A stretch of 64,000 bases of DNA from Rhabdophis nuchalis (GCA_039707465.1 CM077645.1:61103850-61167849), one strand, 5' to 3'; positions 24,759-38,104 are shown, counted from the first letter of the stretch. Translations and numbers: made by a program. Notes: generated from the sequence alone by a model not told the origin.

Positions 24759-26462
24759 ATGTAAAAAACTTGTAAAACTACATTACATTGGGGAAAATTG
24801 GTTGCAGAAATTATATATTAGGGAAAAATCAATACACAATTTTGTTACTAGTAATAGAAATATTGGCTTTAGAAAAAAGTCAGATTTTCAACTTATTTAA
24901 AAAACTGATGCAGAAGTAAGAGTGGTGGAACAAAATGTAAAAATTAGTGAAAGTAGGCTTCTACATAAAGAGATGCTCAAAAAAAACCCTACTTTTCATA
25001 TATACTTTTATATATAAATATATTCATTTGTTAGAAAAGTAGTAATTATTATGTGCAGCTTTGTTGAAAAGTCCAGGCAATAACGGTTTCAGTCACTGCC
25101 TGCATCTCTTCATTTGAATATGATATAGTGATAAATTATTTTCTCCAAAAATGGAGAATAGATAAGTACAGGATGTTGTACAGAGATCTATATGCAGAAA
25201 TCCATGTCATTTATTTCTAGACATTAATGTAACCATTGTGTTAATGTTCTTCCTACCCCGTCCTATTAAGATTTTGCACAAATCGCTTTGATGTTTATAG
25301 CATCTTAAAATTAGGTACCATGAATTTTGAGAATAATGATTTATGGACATTGATAATATATTCAGTTGCAGCAGATTTTTTGAATCCAAATAACCAAATA
25401 CTAAATCCTACACTTAAACAGAAAAAACAAACAATCCTTCCTCTCATTTAGAACAGTGCCTCTGTGTGTGCAAAATATATAAAAAAAAGATAAGATCTTA
25501 GATCACTCTACAAAAAAGAAAACTATCCTATTCTCTTTTATCAGAAAGAAGAAAAGATGTTCACCAAATTCTTTGACAGAGATACTCCAACACCTGTCCA
25601 AGACAAGGCAAATTTAGAGTGTCTAAACAAAGCTTTAAACACCAGCCCTGGAGGTGCATTGCAGGATGTATCCTGGGATTTTATATTTTATTTTAAACAC
25701 ACAAAAAATTCACAGACTCACAACAATCAAATTCCAGCAGTGAAAACAACCGGTGTTGGTCCACCTCTGAAAAAGAAAATGTCTGCCTGTCATAGGAAAC
25801 TCATTCTTTTTGTACTAGAAGCTCTTTAAAAGACATTTGAGATCTTGCTAAGCATGGTTGGGGGTATTTTTCAACATGATCTTTCTCTTCAGAGAACTAA
25901 CTGATTATTCATCTTATCTAGCTGACCTTTCTGATGTTCTTTGTAGTATTGTTCTGTTCCATTCACTCCAATACTACAAAACGAAGGCCCAAGCATGAAG
26001 ACTGAAGCTGCTATCCCCTATCCTTCACATTAAAAACAGAATTCCCTGATCAAAATCATCATTCTCCACATCTTCCAAGTGATTTTGATTTATCAAATAT
26101 CATATCATGTCCTGACAAACCCATGGTACAGAACAATTTTTTTAAATTTAAAATCAAAGTAATAAGTTACATGAAAATCTAACACTGAATGCATTTGGAA
26201 CCACCTGGTATTAAAAACGTGTGATAGAATGTGAGCATGATCTTGGAAGATGGGAAAAAGGGAAAGAGGAAGAGATGGGGATACTCAGGCAGCAGAAGAA
26301 GAAACCTGCAACAGATTACTAGGCAGAGAAAGAAACTTAGAAAGAATTTGCCCTAACTAATCAGATAGTGAAAAGAAACAGCGGGAGATTTGTACTTCCA
26401 GACTTGCAAGATCCTATAAATGTAGCCTTACATTAGAATTAATTCATCTGGTCTGGCCTGCT
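24759..26462. other. Unique AT-rich DNA
   Basis: The frame at 25557-25829 (90 codons) follows a good splice-acceptor-like 'ctattctcttttatcag' but has no recognised motif. No mobile element is seen. Confidence 0.45.
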
Positions 26463-26622
26463 TAATAATAATAATAATAATAATATTTAATTTCTAGACC
26501 GCTCCCTCTCCCCAAGGGGACTCGGAGCGGTGCACAGGGAAAATTAAAACAATAAATATACAAAACAGTTAAAAAACACATTAAACAATAAGACCCTGCG
26601 CTAAAATTAAGAGACTGACAAC
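26463..26622 (-). mobile_element. L2-clade LINE 3' tail fragment with (AAT)n
   Basis: (AAT)n followed by 'agaccgctccctctcccca' and 'actcggagcggtgcacaggg' is the reverse complement of the L2 3' end. It ends in the 'accctgcgctaaaatt' segment shared with the copies at 12864 and 20071. Confidence 0.8.
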
Positions 26623-28712
26623 CCACTTGCTTTTTTGTCACACAATGTCTAACCATTAAGTATCCTACTTTAATTACCCAAAGTCTTTCATGTTATTTAC
26701 AAAACAAGACCAAACCCTTAGTAATCTGTATTTCCATAATAGCACGGACTCATGCTTCTATGTTGGTAACACGTGATCACCAATAATTCAATGGATAAGG
26801 CAGCAGAATTTTTCTCAATCTTGCCATGGGCTATTTTGTTGGATCAAAATTACTAAAAACAATTGGGATAATTGTACAATTTTACAATTGTATTGTAGAG
26901 TTGGGAGGATTTTCCCTACTCTTTATGGCCCCTTTTTTTTCCTTTTCTCTGGTGTACTGGGAAGCAAAAGTGATAGTTTGCCTAGAAAAGTCCAGCTTTT
27001 CTGAAGGCATATCAACTGTTCTGTTTCAGGTCAAGCATACACACAAATATGCAAAGAAATGGCTTTCTTCCCCTCTCTTTACTAAATGAAGCTTGCAAAA
27101 ACACACAGCCACTTGCATTGTGGAGACAAATGATCCCGAAGTTTAGCTTATAAAAATTCCAAATCAAAGTAGTATGTAGGAGAGATGATAGGCGGAGTCC
27201 AAAGGATGGTTTGGCTTCAAATGTTTATGAGTCAAGGCACATACAGTTAATGGGTAGTGGTCAGCAACAGAGACCTTGTACTTGGCTGTTCCATTTTAAT
27301 AGAAGCTACCCAGTGTAGCCCATTTAGCAGGGAGATGAGTCCTTCCATTTGACCAATCTCACATAGCGCTTTTACTCTACTGACCGCCTGAGCTCTTGTG
27401 TGGTTGGTGGCAGTAATTTCATGCCTTCATCTTTATTGCTATGGCAGCTATGCTGATTACTGGCCTATCCTGTTTCCTTTACCTATTCAGAAGCAGTCTG
27501 TCTGGTGATGCTTGCATTGGCTGTTCATTGTCTGACAGAACTGACTCTGGCTGATTTTCATCAATCTCCTCCTCTCAGAGCCCATCATGACACCAGCAAG
27601 CTCCCTGTAACTTTCTTGACTATACTGAGTTTAGTTCCCAAAAGCTCCAGGTAATTTAAAGAGAAGCTTATCAGTTTTTACCATATATGTAAAAACAGGG
27701 AGCATATGAACTATAGCAATCAACCCCTACTCTCACTTAGAGATAAAATGGGAATTACGATTATGTAGAAGAGAGCCAGGTTTAAATAACCAAGGATGAT
27801 AGTTTTCTAATGAAAGTAGCATTGCTTCTTAATTGCAGGAAATTTTGTAGTAGCAGTCTGAGACAATTTGCATAGGGCATAAAGTATTATGATCTAGAAA
27901 AGGTTTAATGGAGCACTTTTTAAACTTAGAAAATCTATCCTGTCCTAATCCAGCATCTCATATATGTATAACAGCTTTAGCTGGGGACAATAGTAACAGC
28001 ATTATAACGTAAGTGCAAGAAACTGTAAAAATGCTTCTGCACCAAATTTTGGGAAATATTTCTAATATGCCGTTAGCAAATAATTTTTCATCCCTTTTTA
28101 TTTCCTCCTTTTTCTTTTTTCATTCAGTTTAAGAAAGAAACTTGAAAACAATCTTTAATGACCACTATACTGATACGTTTGCATGCATTTCTTTTCTTTT
28201 TTTTTAGTATTTGTTAATTGGCTTTGTTTTAGTTTCACATAAATAGATAAAACTAGGAAGATGTACTATGCAATATTTTCCATACCTTAATATATTCTTT
28301 GTCCTCTTTCTTTTTGGAACACTGTTTCTTGTCTAAGTTTTTAATTTTAAAAACATATGGGTTAAGCATCAGATTTCCTGTGGCTACAAGGAATCGGTAT
28401 GGCTGTAATAAGGGACATCTGAATGAAGTGCTGGACTTGCCTAGAGCTCTTCTAACTGCAGGTGCTGGGAAATCATGGCCAATAAGAGCTGCTTGTTGTT
28501 GGAACGTAAGTGATTATATAAAGCTGAGCCAAGCCAAAGGCTATATGTTTGCTTGTGCTCACAGTCCATGATCTCCAGCAGGAAATGGATTTCATTTTCA
28601 AATCCCTCTCTGAGTGAAATTTCATAAAAATAGCAATAAAGATTTAGATCGTCCCCCCTCCCACCCTGTTCAGGAGTGGGTGGGTAGAAAGATGGATTTA
28701 ACCTGTGAATTG
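26623..28712. other. Unique DNA, no gene seen
   Basis: Nothing recognisable as gene or repeat family. The 87-codon frame at 26826-27089 has no motif. Confidence 0.5.
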
Positions 28713-29440
28713 CTTTAACTTTCAACCTAGAGAGAGAGGGAGAGATAGATAGAGAAGTAGAGGGAGGGAGAGGGGGAGAGAGGGAGGGGGAGAGAAAGAG
28801 CACACAACTCCCTCTCTCTCCCACCCACCCTCCCCTCTCTCTCTTTTGCACATCTTTAACTTTCAATCTAGAGAGAGAGGGAGAGATAGAGAAGTAGAGG
28901 GAGGGAGAGAGGGAGGGGGAGAGAAAGAGCACACAACTCTCTCTCTCTCCCACCCACCCTCCCCTCTCTCTCTTTTGCACATCTTTAACTTTCAATCTAG
29001 AGAGAGAGGGAGAGATAGAGAAGTAGAGGGAGGGAGAGGGGGAGAGAGGGAGGGGGAGAGAAAGAGCACACAACTCTCTCTCTTCCTCCCACCCTCCCCT
29101 CTCTCTCTTTTGCACATCTTTAACTTTCAATCTAGAGAGAGAGGGAGAGATAGAGGAGGGAGAGGGGGAGAGAGGGAGGGGGAGAGAAAGAGCACACAAC
29201 TCTCTCTCTCTCCCACCCACCCTCCCCCCTCTCTCTTTTGCACATCTTTAACTTTCAATCTAGAGAGGGGGGGGAGGGGGGGAGGGAGAGCGCAACTCTC
29301 TCCCCTCTTTTGCATTTGGGAGAGAGTGGGAGAGAGGGAGAGGGGGAGAGGGGGGAGAGAGAGTGTGTGTTTCTCTCTCCCACCCACCCCTCCCCCCTCT
29401 CTCTTTTGCACATGTTTAACTTTCAACCTAGACAAAAAGA
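28713..29440. repeat. GA/CT minisatellite, about five units of 128-168 bp
   Basis: The unit boundary 'ctttaactttcaa(t/c)ctag' recurs at 28713, 28854, 28983, 29118, 29246 and, in changed form, 29414. This gives units of about 141, 129, 135, 128 and 168 bp. Each unit is a purine block (gagaggga type), then 'gcacacaactc', then a pyrimidine block (ctctctcccaccc type), then 'cttttgcacat'. Purine and pyrimidine blocks within a unit are partly complementary. Long frames open on both strands (28441-29220 minus; 28846-29475 plus) are low-complexity Ser/Leu/Pro or Arg/Glu/Gly and are not genes. Confidence 0.9.
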
Positions 29441-29555
29441 GAGGGGGGGAGAGAGATAGAAAGAAAAAGAGATAGATAGAAAGAAAGAGAGAGTGAGAAA
29501 GGAAGGAAAGAAGGAAGGAAGGAAGGAAGGAAGGAAGGAAGGAAGGAAGGAAGGT
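29441..29555. repeat. (GAAA)n and (GGAA)n purine microsatellite
   Basis: Follows directly on the minisatellite. GAGA/GATA/GAAA runs pass into about 12 copies of GGAA ending at about 29553. Confidence 0.92.
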
Positions 29556-31539
29556 ATGAAACTAAAAGGGGATTTACCTTTCCCATCATTCCAGCCCTTT
29601 CCATTCTGTTCTTTGTCAAAATCCAGTGAATTACTGACACAAGGTTTTCCAACAATGATCACATAAATCTCATTATTTGATCCTACTCATTTTTCAATTC
29701 ATCATTGATTTCCCCCAATGAAATAGATTGTGCAATGACACCCAGCTGTATATTTGGCACTCCCTAGTCAGTAAACAAGATCGAAATGTTAATTCTTCAG
29801 AGAAAAAGTTTCAGTGCCAAGGAATAAATAATCTCTGTGGGACTGAACAAGGAGTATGTTGATGAGAAGGAGTTGGAGGTGCAGGTGGAGGGTGGCTGAT
29901 CCAGAAAGACAGACACACAGAAGTTTAAGGGCTGCAACTGGTGCATCAAAAGGCCTGCTATTCAAAGAACAAGCAGCATGCTATTTGTATTTTGCCCAAT
30001 AATCCGGTTACATGTTCAACTATTAATAGCTACAAACAGCGACTTAGGCTTTCTTAAATACAGAGTCAGCAGGAAAGCAGGCAGAACTATTCTTTGGCAT
30101 GGGAGCATTTAATGTTAGCTTTCAAATAGCAGCAAGGAATGAGCAGTTGGATTCCTTTATAAGTTAACAACATCAATGGGTAAATCAAGTGCCAACATCC
30201 AATTTGTGGAGTCAAATTCTGAGCCCATGGAAACTGGGTAGAAATATCTGTTGAAAGTTTCCCTTCATTTTAGAATATTTAAAAGATAATTGTACAATAT
30301 TTTACTTTTGCTTGAGATATAGACTACTTTAATGGTGGTAGAAAATGCCAATACAGTAACCTGATTCCCAGATTAGTGTTATAGCCACTAATTAAACCAT
30401 TATTGGATTAAAGCAATTTAGTTGATATCTATTAGCTTTATTCAGTCATAATAGTTATATAGTTTCTGTTGGCTAGTCCTTAGATATTAATATTTTTTAG
30501 ATTCATCCAGACAATTAAAATGAAGAGTTTGAACATAGCTCCAGTATAGCACTTTGTGAGTTACAATCTGGAGAATGAAGCTTGAATACTTTCTTTTTCA
30601 CTGTACAATGATGCTAGAATTACGGCCTTTTTATGCAAAGGATCAATTGACTGGACTATTCCTTCAGGTAGAACAGAAGCACCTCTTCCCTCTACAAAAA
30701 TGTTCAGGAGCCTATGAGAAGTATGTGCTTCATCTCAGAGGTGGGTCTCCATAAGGGGAAAGATAGTGTCCATCCTGTTTTCAGATATTTATGTTTCCTA
30801 TTCTGAGCTGGCTAAAAATAAGGTAATGGCACAGCCTCAACTCCAGCAACAACTAAAATGAAATCTAAGAAATATGGATAATGTTAACATCAATAAAGCT
30901 AATTATAATATAGATTCTGATTTATGTTATGGATTTTACGGATTCTGTGAATTTGTTCTAGTATTACTGTATATGTATTATAGATCCAGGGGCTGAGGGA
31001 CCAGTTGATCTTTTTGCTGATAGTGAATGAAACCATTGTCTTCAGAAAGCAGCATTTTGCTGCTTCTTCCTTTTGTTCTTTAATTATATTGTTAAAATGT
31101 TATTTTAATATTTATGTATTATATTTAATAATAAATGCCATATTAACATGGCTTATATGATATCAAGTCTACCCATGGTTTGTATGTACATATATATGTA
31201 TTATTTATTTATTTGCATTGGGTTGACCAATTACTTTGCAAAATTCCCACTTGTATTTTCAATCTGGGCTCCTCAGTTCTTTAGTACTGTTGCAGAGTGA
31301 GATGTCTTGCCCATGGCTTTGCCATAAACACCTGGCTACCTTTTGTGACCAGAGAAGTATATTGGCCTTTAGCCCAATCCCCAGGGTTCTTTTCTTCTTA
31401 TGTTTTTGTGATGCTTTCAAAATAGATCTAATATAGTAATATCACCACACACATTCAAAAAAAGAACAGAAAGAAATACATGAAACTAAGACTCTGAACA
31501 AAGAGCAGAATAATATGCTGAGCTAAGAATCCTTATGAT
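29556..31539. other. Unique AT-rich DNA
   Basis: No gene seen. A single 'cagaggtgggt' near 30737 resembles a hAT end but has no partner. Confidence 0.5.
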
Positions 31540-32335
31540 GTCCTCTTTGAAAGCAGGTAGACATTGAGATACCGCTACCATCCTCTGCCATTTGAGGGCC
31601 CCTGTCCTTTGATGAGGCTGCAATTAACTGCAGGAGGAACACAGCGGCCACCTCTCTTGATGGCAGAGCTGCTGCACATTCAAATGATCTTTTCTTTACC
31701 CACCTCCCCCCTGGTCAATGCTGCAGGGACTTGCTTCTTTATTGATAGCAGGGGCACGCAGAGGGCTCATAGATCACCAGCCTTATCAGCGCACTGGGGA
31801 TTGGAGGTGAATTGCCTAAAGGAAGGATGTACAGGCATACCAACCTCACTATTGATTAATGCTAATTATCATTTAATTTAACTTCCAATTAGTTTGAATC
31901 AATTGTCACTCCCCAGCTATGTCATTTTCTTACTGAATTTTTTGCTCAGATGATTTAGAGCAATATGGACAATTGTCTAGAGCCCTTTCTTGTTCTCCTA
32001 AGCCAGTTGCCTCCCCCATCCTTTTCATTTTTAATAGTGCTCAGTGAATAATTCATTGGCTAAAATTACCCTTCAGGTCTATCTTCAGCAGCTTTAGATT
32101 TATTCATTAGTCAAAAATTATTTGTAAAATAATTGAATTGTTTGGCATTATGGTTGCAATCTGCTGGTAATAATGAGCTGGCTGATGCAAATCCTGACCA
32201 CATAATAATCTGGGCTTAATTTTTTTACCTGACTTTTACACTGAACACGTAGCATCGTTTTGGCTTCTTGATTGTCTTAATTAGTCATCTCAATCTAGAA
32301 CATGAATAATGTGTGCCTATATACTGAAAACAAAT
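31540..32335. promoter_or_regulatory. Candidate conserved non-coding (enhancer-like) block
   Basis: The stretch is repeat-free and of mixed composition. It is dense in homeodomain-type TAAT/ATTA cores (for example 'ctattgattaatgctaatta', 'cttccaattagtttgaat', 'cttaattagtcatctc'). It also has an octamer-like ATGCAAAT in 'gctggctgatgcaaatcctg' near 32190. No reading frame makes sense. The 'regulatory' label is inference from texture alone. Alignment with other vertebrates would decide. Confidence 0.35.
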
Positions 32336-32362
32336 CTTTTAGTCATGTAAAGGTTTTCTATT

Positions 32363-32697
32363 TTTAGTTTAGTTTAGTTTATTGGTTTTTTATACCGCCC
32401 TACTCCCGAAGGACTCAGGGCAGTGTATAGCCAGAATAAAAACAAATATACCAAAGTTAAAAAGCTTTTAAAAACATATTAAAACCTTGGCCAAAACATG
32501 GAAATAAAACCCAAACTAACTCTGATTAAAATTAATTAAAAAAAAGAAATTAAAAAACCATGTTTTTTATTCCAGGGGCAATTCATTCCAGAGTACAGGT
32601 GCTCCCGGAGAAGGCTCTCCCCCTGGGTGTCGCCAGTCGACATTGTCTAACCGACGGCACCATGAGGAGACCCTCTCTATGGGAGCGAACCAGAACC
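32363..32697 (-). mobile_element. L2-clade LINE 3' fragment
   Basis: Begins with a TTTAG tail and 'ttttttataccgccctact' (tail hairpin). Further on it encodes, on the minus strand, fragments like 'WRHPGGEPSPGAPVLWNELP' of the ORF2 C terminus. It is 5'-truncated at about 32697 and has a small internal deletion. Confidence 0.8.
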
Positions 32698-33850
32698 TAA
32701 CACCAAAGAAGAATGTCGCATCATTTATAAACAATAAAAGTTTAAAAAAACTGTTGTAAAACTCTCTGATACAAATGATTCTATTACAGTGAGAAGTATA
32801 ACAAAGGAGCACTATCAGCTCACATCAAAAAGTAGCTCCATGATATACCTCTGTGCATCAAGTATCATCCATCAAAAATTGTTCCAGTAAAATGCAGCAT
32901 AAGAATAGATGGAATGCAGAGACACTTATCAGTCTCACCGAGACTCTGCCAACATTTGATTCCTCCTATATTTGTATCTATGGGAATGCTTTTCACGTTT
33001 ATCAAAACAATAAACAGTTGCAGACTCCTCCTAGTTCATAAAACAGGCAAGCTTCCAGCCAAAATGGAAGGAGGATGGGAAGGACAAGAATGTTGTTTCC
33101 CTAGATTACCTTTATATAGGTTCTCATTTGAAAGAAGGATACCCATTAGAATTCTTGTGTTGGAACTTTATCCTTTCTTTAACCGTTCAAATTTCTTAGG
33201 GTTGTACCTTGAATTAATCTGTTTTGACACTGCAAGGAAGGAAATTTTTCTATTTGAGCTGGTTGTTATAGATTTCTAGTCAAGTTTACTTCTGCCTCTC
33301 TTCTCCTGTCCCTTCAGACTATATTTCATTGATCATTTTTATTTTATTTTTATTTTTTTAGATGCTTATCTAGGAAACATGAGTGAACCAATTTTACCTA
33401 AAAATGAAGAAAACATATTTTAAATAAATAAAATATAAATTTTGATGTTCAGATACATCAATTAAGTCTATAACAACAAAGGACCACTGATACAATTATT
33501 GTACTCAACCATAAAAAAGTGTAAATGCTTATGTAAGCAGTATAATTTGTATAATTTAATGCCAGAGTTAAATTCCTAAATTTAGGATGTTTTAAAATTA
33601 ATATATAATTGTGTTCCAATCTACACGTCAATCTAGAACATACAAGTGTGGCTGCTTATCAATTTTGATCCAACCAAATTCTCAACCATCTTGAAATTAC
33701 CTCTTGTGAATTCTTTCCAATACTCTTCCAAAGACTGTGACAATCAAGAATCTTCCTGATTACAAGGAATCAAGATGATTCATTTCTCCTAAAAACAATA
33801 TTTTTAGGGCAAAAAAAATCCAATGCTTTGCTAAAAGTATTTGCCATATC
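32698..33850. other. Unique AT-rich DNA
   Basis: No gene or repeat family recognised. The 121-codon frame at 32914-33279 lacks any motif. Confidence 0.5.
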
Positions 33851-33858
33851 AGCTAGAG

Positions 33859-33993
33859 CAGGGATGTCCAAACTTGGGAACTTTAAGACTTGTGGACTTC
33901 AACTCCCAGAATTCCCCAGCCAGCTATGCTGGCTGGGGAATTCTGGGAGTTGAATTCCACAAGTCTTAAAGTTCCCAAGTTTGGACATCCCTG
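33859..33993. mobile_element. Palindromic miniature hAT element (135 bp)
   Basis: Almost fully self-complementary: the left arm begins CAGGGATGTCCAAACTTGGG and the right arm is its complement, meeting at 'ccagccagc'/'gctggctgg'. The flanking octamer agctagag is an exact 8-bp duplication (33851-33858 and 33994-34001). It shares the 'aactttaag' and 'cttcaactcccagaattc' segments with the elements at 45958, 57150 and 60907. Confidence 0.95.
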
Positions 33994-34001
33994 AGCTAGA
34001 G

Positions 34002-35877
34002 CAAACAAATATCGTGATCAGTGACTGACTTTAAAACACCATATTGATCATGACTCTTTTAAAACAATTATTTATAATGAAATATGTTTACACTTTTCAA
34101 TCATATCAGGGTACAACTGACATAAAGACAAGCTATGTGTGGTCTTTATGTTAGATTTTTGTTACATTCTATACCATATGATTCCTGTAATAACATTTAT
34201 TTTTATTGTTAATATTGGACATTTATATTACATAATGCTTGTTATTCTAGTATTATTAAAAAAAACTTAATGTCCTATCCCATCTTGGGATTTTTTTTTT
34301 ACAATAAAAGGTGAGATGAAGAAAACCCAATAAACAAAATACTGTAATAATTATTGTATGTTAAATGTTGTTATTTAGTTACATAATAATAATAATCTTT
34401 ATTGTCATTGTAATAATATTGTAATAAAATTACAATGAAATTGGTTCATAAGTAAATAGTTCATAAGTAAACTATTTAAAATGAAATTAATAAGAGGAAA
34501 GGCCCGTGAACCAAAAATCCATATAAATGCAGATGGATTCTAGTCCCAGAACTAAAAACTATACATTAGCTGTTATGCATGATGTTTTTTTAAACAAACA
34601 ATTAACTTGCAGATCTTTTAAAAGGATTTGACTGGGCAACAGCAGAAATATGATCTTGTGTGCAACAATCCCTTGACATACCTCGGTGCTTTCAGATTCA
34701 TTATTATTGCATTATATGTAGCACATCTGTTGTTGGTCGAGAGCCAAAGTATTTAATTCTATTAGATACATCTATACTGCTAAGTGATAATCTATACCAG
34801 GTTTATAGAACAAGCACTTAATTCTTGGCAGGGAGCAGTTGAAGACTTGATACAAGAGCAATAGAATATAAGCAGCACAGTTGTAGATCAGTGTCAGAAA
34901 CTGGCCAGAAATCACTTCTGCATTCCTTGGCATGCAGGCATTCTAGTGTGGGAAACTATTCATTGAATTTATTGTTCTAACATCTGTAAAGTTTTGGGTG
35001 GGGGTAAAGCAAGCAAGGCTAGGAGAAAAATACTGTGGGGAAAACATTTACCTAATATTATACTAACTCTTTCAAGAACTTTCATGTCAGCACTCTTTAA
35101 ATAATGTATCTTTCCAATGGACATCTGGTAATATTTAATCAACAAAGATACACAGAGATATTTTTGGTTTGTAACATCTGTGTGTGTATAAGTAATGGAC
35201 ATGCATTCCATTGTTTGTTACAGTCATTTATTCTTGAAGTTGCTTACCTTGTGCACCTTCTGAAATGCTGCCTTTATGTGACCTTCTGTGCTGCATGTCA
35301 TGCACACATGTGAATTCATTTCGAATTGTGAGAGTACAGGTAAAACGCTTCAACTCATATAATCTGAGATGTAACTAATAAATGCAACTGCAGATGTGGC
35401 TTCAACTCCAAGATTGTTCTCTTTTACTATGTCTCTCACTTATGATTCTTGAGGGCCAAAACAGTAATTTTTGAGTAGGTTGCAATTACACAATTTGTAT
35501 TTTCATTTGTTACCAATATCTGGGGAGGGAAGGAAGAATAGCAAAAAATATATATCCAATTTTTAGAACAATGAACAATACTGAAGTACAATTTAAGCTA
35601 ACATAGGATGCATTCAACAAGAAATTTCCAGTAACCTACATATCAACTATACAGTCACCATATAAGTATAAATATCAAGGATGGCTAAAAGAAAGAGGAA
35701 TTGTAAGATACAATTTCTTTTTCTTTTAACTAAGGAAGCATGTTCTTCTGACTTTCAGTTCATTGCCTTTTAATGAATATTATTGTAGTGTGTATGTACA
35801 GATATAATCATAAACTGTATCAATTACCCAGAGTCATTGGGAGTTGGGTGGCATATAAATTTCATAAATTTGATTAC
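34002..35877. other. Unique AT-rich DNA with one short palindromic repeat
   Basis: At 34386-34446 there is 'tctttattgtcattgtaat' with a complementary 'attacaatgaaattggtt', the same repeat type as at 12576. Nothing else is recognised. Confidence 0.5.
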
Positions 35878-35885
35878 AATTATAC

Positions 35886-36075
35886 CGGTAATGGTATCCT
35901 CTTTTCTTCACTACCGGTTTGGTAGCGGGAGAACACACGTTCTTCTGGGCATGCACAGAACCTTCTGCACATGCACAGAAGGTCGGTGATGATGTTTGGA
36001 TGGGTAGGCGGAGCCTCGTACAGCCACCACTACCGGTTTGCCCAAACTGTGCAAACCAGCAGAACACCACCTCTG
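35886..36075. mobile_element. Miniature hAT-like element (190 bp), CAGAGGTGG family
   Basis: The left end CGGTAATGGTATCC (first bases mutated from CAG) and the right end (complement CAGAGGTGGTGTT) are bounded by an exact 8-bp duplication aattatac (35878-35885, 36076-36083). The interior 'cttcactaccggtttggta' and 'ggatgggtaggcggagcctc' match the element at 24592. Confidence 0.88.
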
Positions 36076-36083
36076 AATTATAC

Positions 36084-38096
36084 CCTAGTTACCATCAGAA
36101 TCCTATATTTTGTTGGGCATAAATTATTTCATTATGCATTTGTTTTTAAATGCCAACTCCATGGGGTAGATAATCTAACTATAGTGTAAAACTATTAATT
36201 TTCAGAATTTTTTGTGTGTGTGCGACACAAGCATAACAAATAATCATATTCTTTGCCATCTGAGCAGGAATTGGGTGCCTGCGGTGATAACATGGCTTTG
36301 GTACACACCAAAGTTCATATGTTTATGCTGTAAAGTGGTGGCATTTAACAAACTTCCCACCTATTATTTTACAGCCAGTGAGAATTTCTATTCAGAATGG
36401 AAAGACAAAAGATGTATTATGCTAATGCTGGTGCACAGAGAAACAGAGTGACAAGCATTTAATTTCCAGGGCTGTTCAATGGATATGTTTTCATCCTCTG
36501 GGAGAGATGATGTTGTAAGTGGAATCTCTCATGGGAGTAGCTTGATATAACTTATCATTTAGCCTGGACACCAGATGGAATAGCTGAGCTCAGTGTTCTT
36601 TACTTATAAAGCACAATTTTCCCAACACTCCCTTTCTTTCAGACTTCCTTAGTTGCAATGATTACTTGATTAATGTCTATGTTTTGTTTCTGCTTTTCTC
36701 AAAAGTTAGGTGTTTCAGATTCTCTTTCCTGTCAATCCCAATATTTCTGGACAAGATGTAGGAACCCAGAAAATGACTACTGAGCCTGATGAAACTAATC
36801 CCTTGGCATATCCAATAAAACATATTGTCATATTGTCCAAGATGATTTAATATTATCATAGAATATGCCACAAATATAGAGAACATATACCAAAGAAGCA
36901 GGTTAACCAATAAGGGGAGGGGGGAGGAAACTTAATGTGCAATACGAACAAACATTGAGAGTTAACCGTGTTTACACACACACACACACACAATTATTAA
37001 ATCAAAGATTCATGTTTTGAACCATGTGTAAATAAACACATGAATTCTAAAGAACTGATAGATAATACTTGCCTTTTCTGGCTACTGTGCCATTTTAAGA
37101 GAAATGTGTAGAAGGTGTGGAATAAGAGAATTAAAAAAGAAGACTAATTTATCCAAATGAAGCCTGCTGAATCGACAAGCTGTCCCTTTTAAATCATGAC
37201 TGACTTCTGCTTATTTGAAATGAAAAAGGAAATAGGCCATATAGCATCAGATCCTCCTTTTGTTTCCCCTGAAAACTCATTCATAGCTATATGAAGATTG
37301 TGCAGCCTGAAAAACCGGTACAGTGAGATAAAGGGAAAAAAGATATTTGAATAATAGGGCAGAAGCAAAAGGGGGAATCTGAGAAACCAGTTAATCTAGT
37401 GGGATCTGAAAAGAAATGTTAATTTAGAAGAAATGATTGAATGACAATTAATTTAAGGAATTTCCTGGAATTAATTTACAGGTAAAATAATTAGAAATGG
37501 AAATTATTTGAAAATAATCTGGAAAAGAGACAAGTGTTTAAGAAAAATTGCAAAAAAAAATATTTCTGAATTAATAAATACTTGTTAAAAATCAGAAGAA
37601 GTCCAGATACACCTTTTCTTACTAAAACATTTTAATGAATAAGAACTTACTTCATCAGATGCATTGAATTGCTAGGATAATGTCGGATTTACAGGGAAGA
37701 AAAGAAAAGATGGGTGGGCAGATGCAGGTTTTTCATATCAGACAAATAACAAATATTTTCTCGAAGAACAATTGTACTGTCCTAAAAAGTCCATAGTATT
37801 TGTTGAACTTTTGAGATAACCAAAAATCTTTGATGTAGGTTACATAGACTATCAGTCTCTTACTTAATCATCCTGTAACCTCTTTATTATTACTTTGAGA
37901 TCTATAATAGGTCATTTCAGCCTTTCAGGAGAATCTAAGAGTAATTTGTCCTTGTTGAGAGCCATTTTTCTAATTTGTGTCCATTAATAATTTTGGACAA
38001 AATGTATCCTATTTACAAAAATAGAATCTAGTGGAGATCTGGCAAATCTAGTGGATTACTGGCAAATAACGGCATATATCACATTAGAGAAAGAAC
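36084..38096. other. Unique DNA with a short (CA)n
   Basis: (CA)n at about 36976-36992. The segment 37080-37300 is unusually non-repetitive and may be conserved non-coding DNA, but nothing specific supports that. No gene seen. Confidence 0.45.
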
Positions 38097-38104
38097 ATGT
38101 GATG

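Noticed and set aside
25545..25829. Possible exon after the acceptor-like 'ctattctcttttatcag'
   Set aside because: No convincing donor, no recognised motif, and open frames of this size are expected by chance in 64 kb.
28441..29220. 259-codon minus-strand open frame and the 209-codon plus-strand frame over the same area
   Set aside because: Both are translations of the GA/CT minisatellite with repeated low-complexity residues. Being open on both strands is a result of the repeat.
30737..30750. Single hAT-like end 'cagaggtgggt'
   Set aside because: No partner inverted repeat and no flanking duplication within a few hundred bases.
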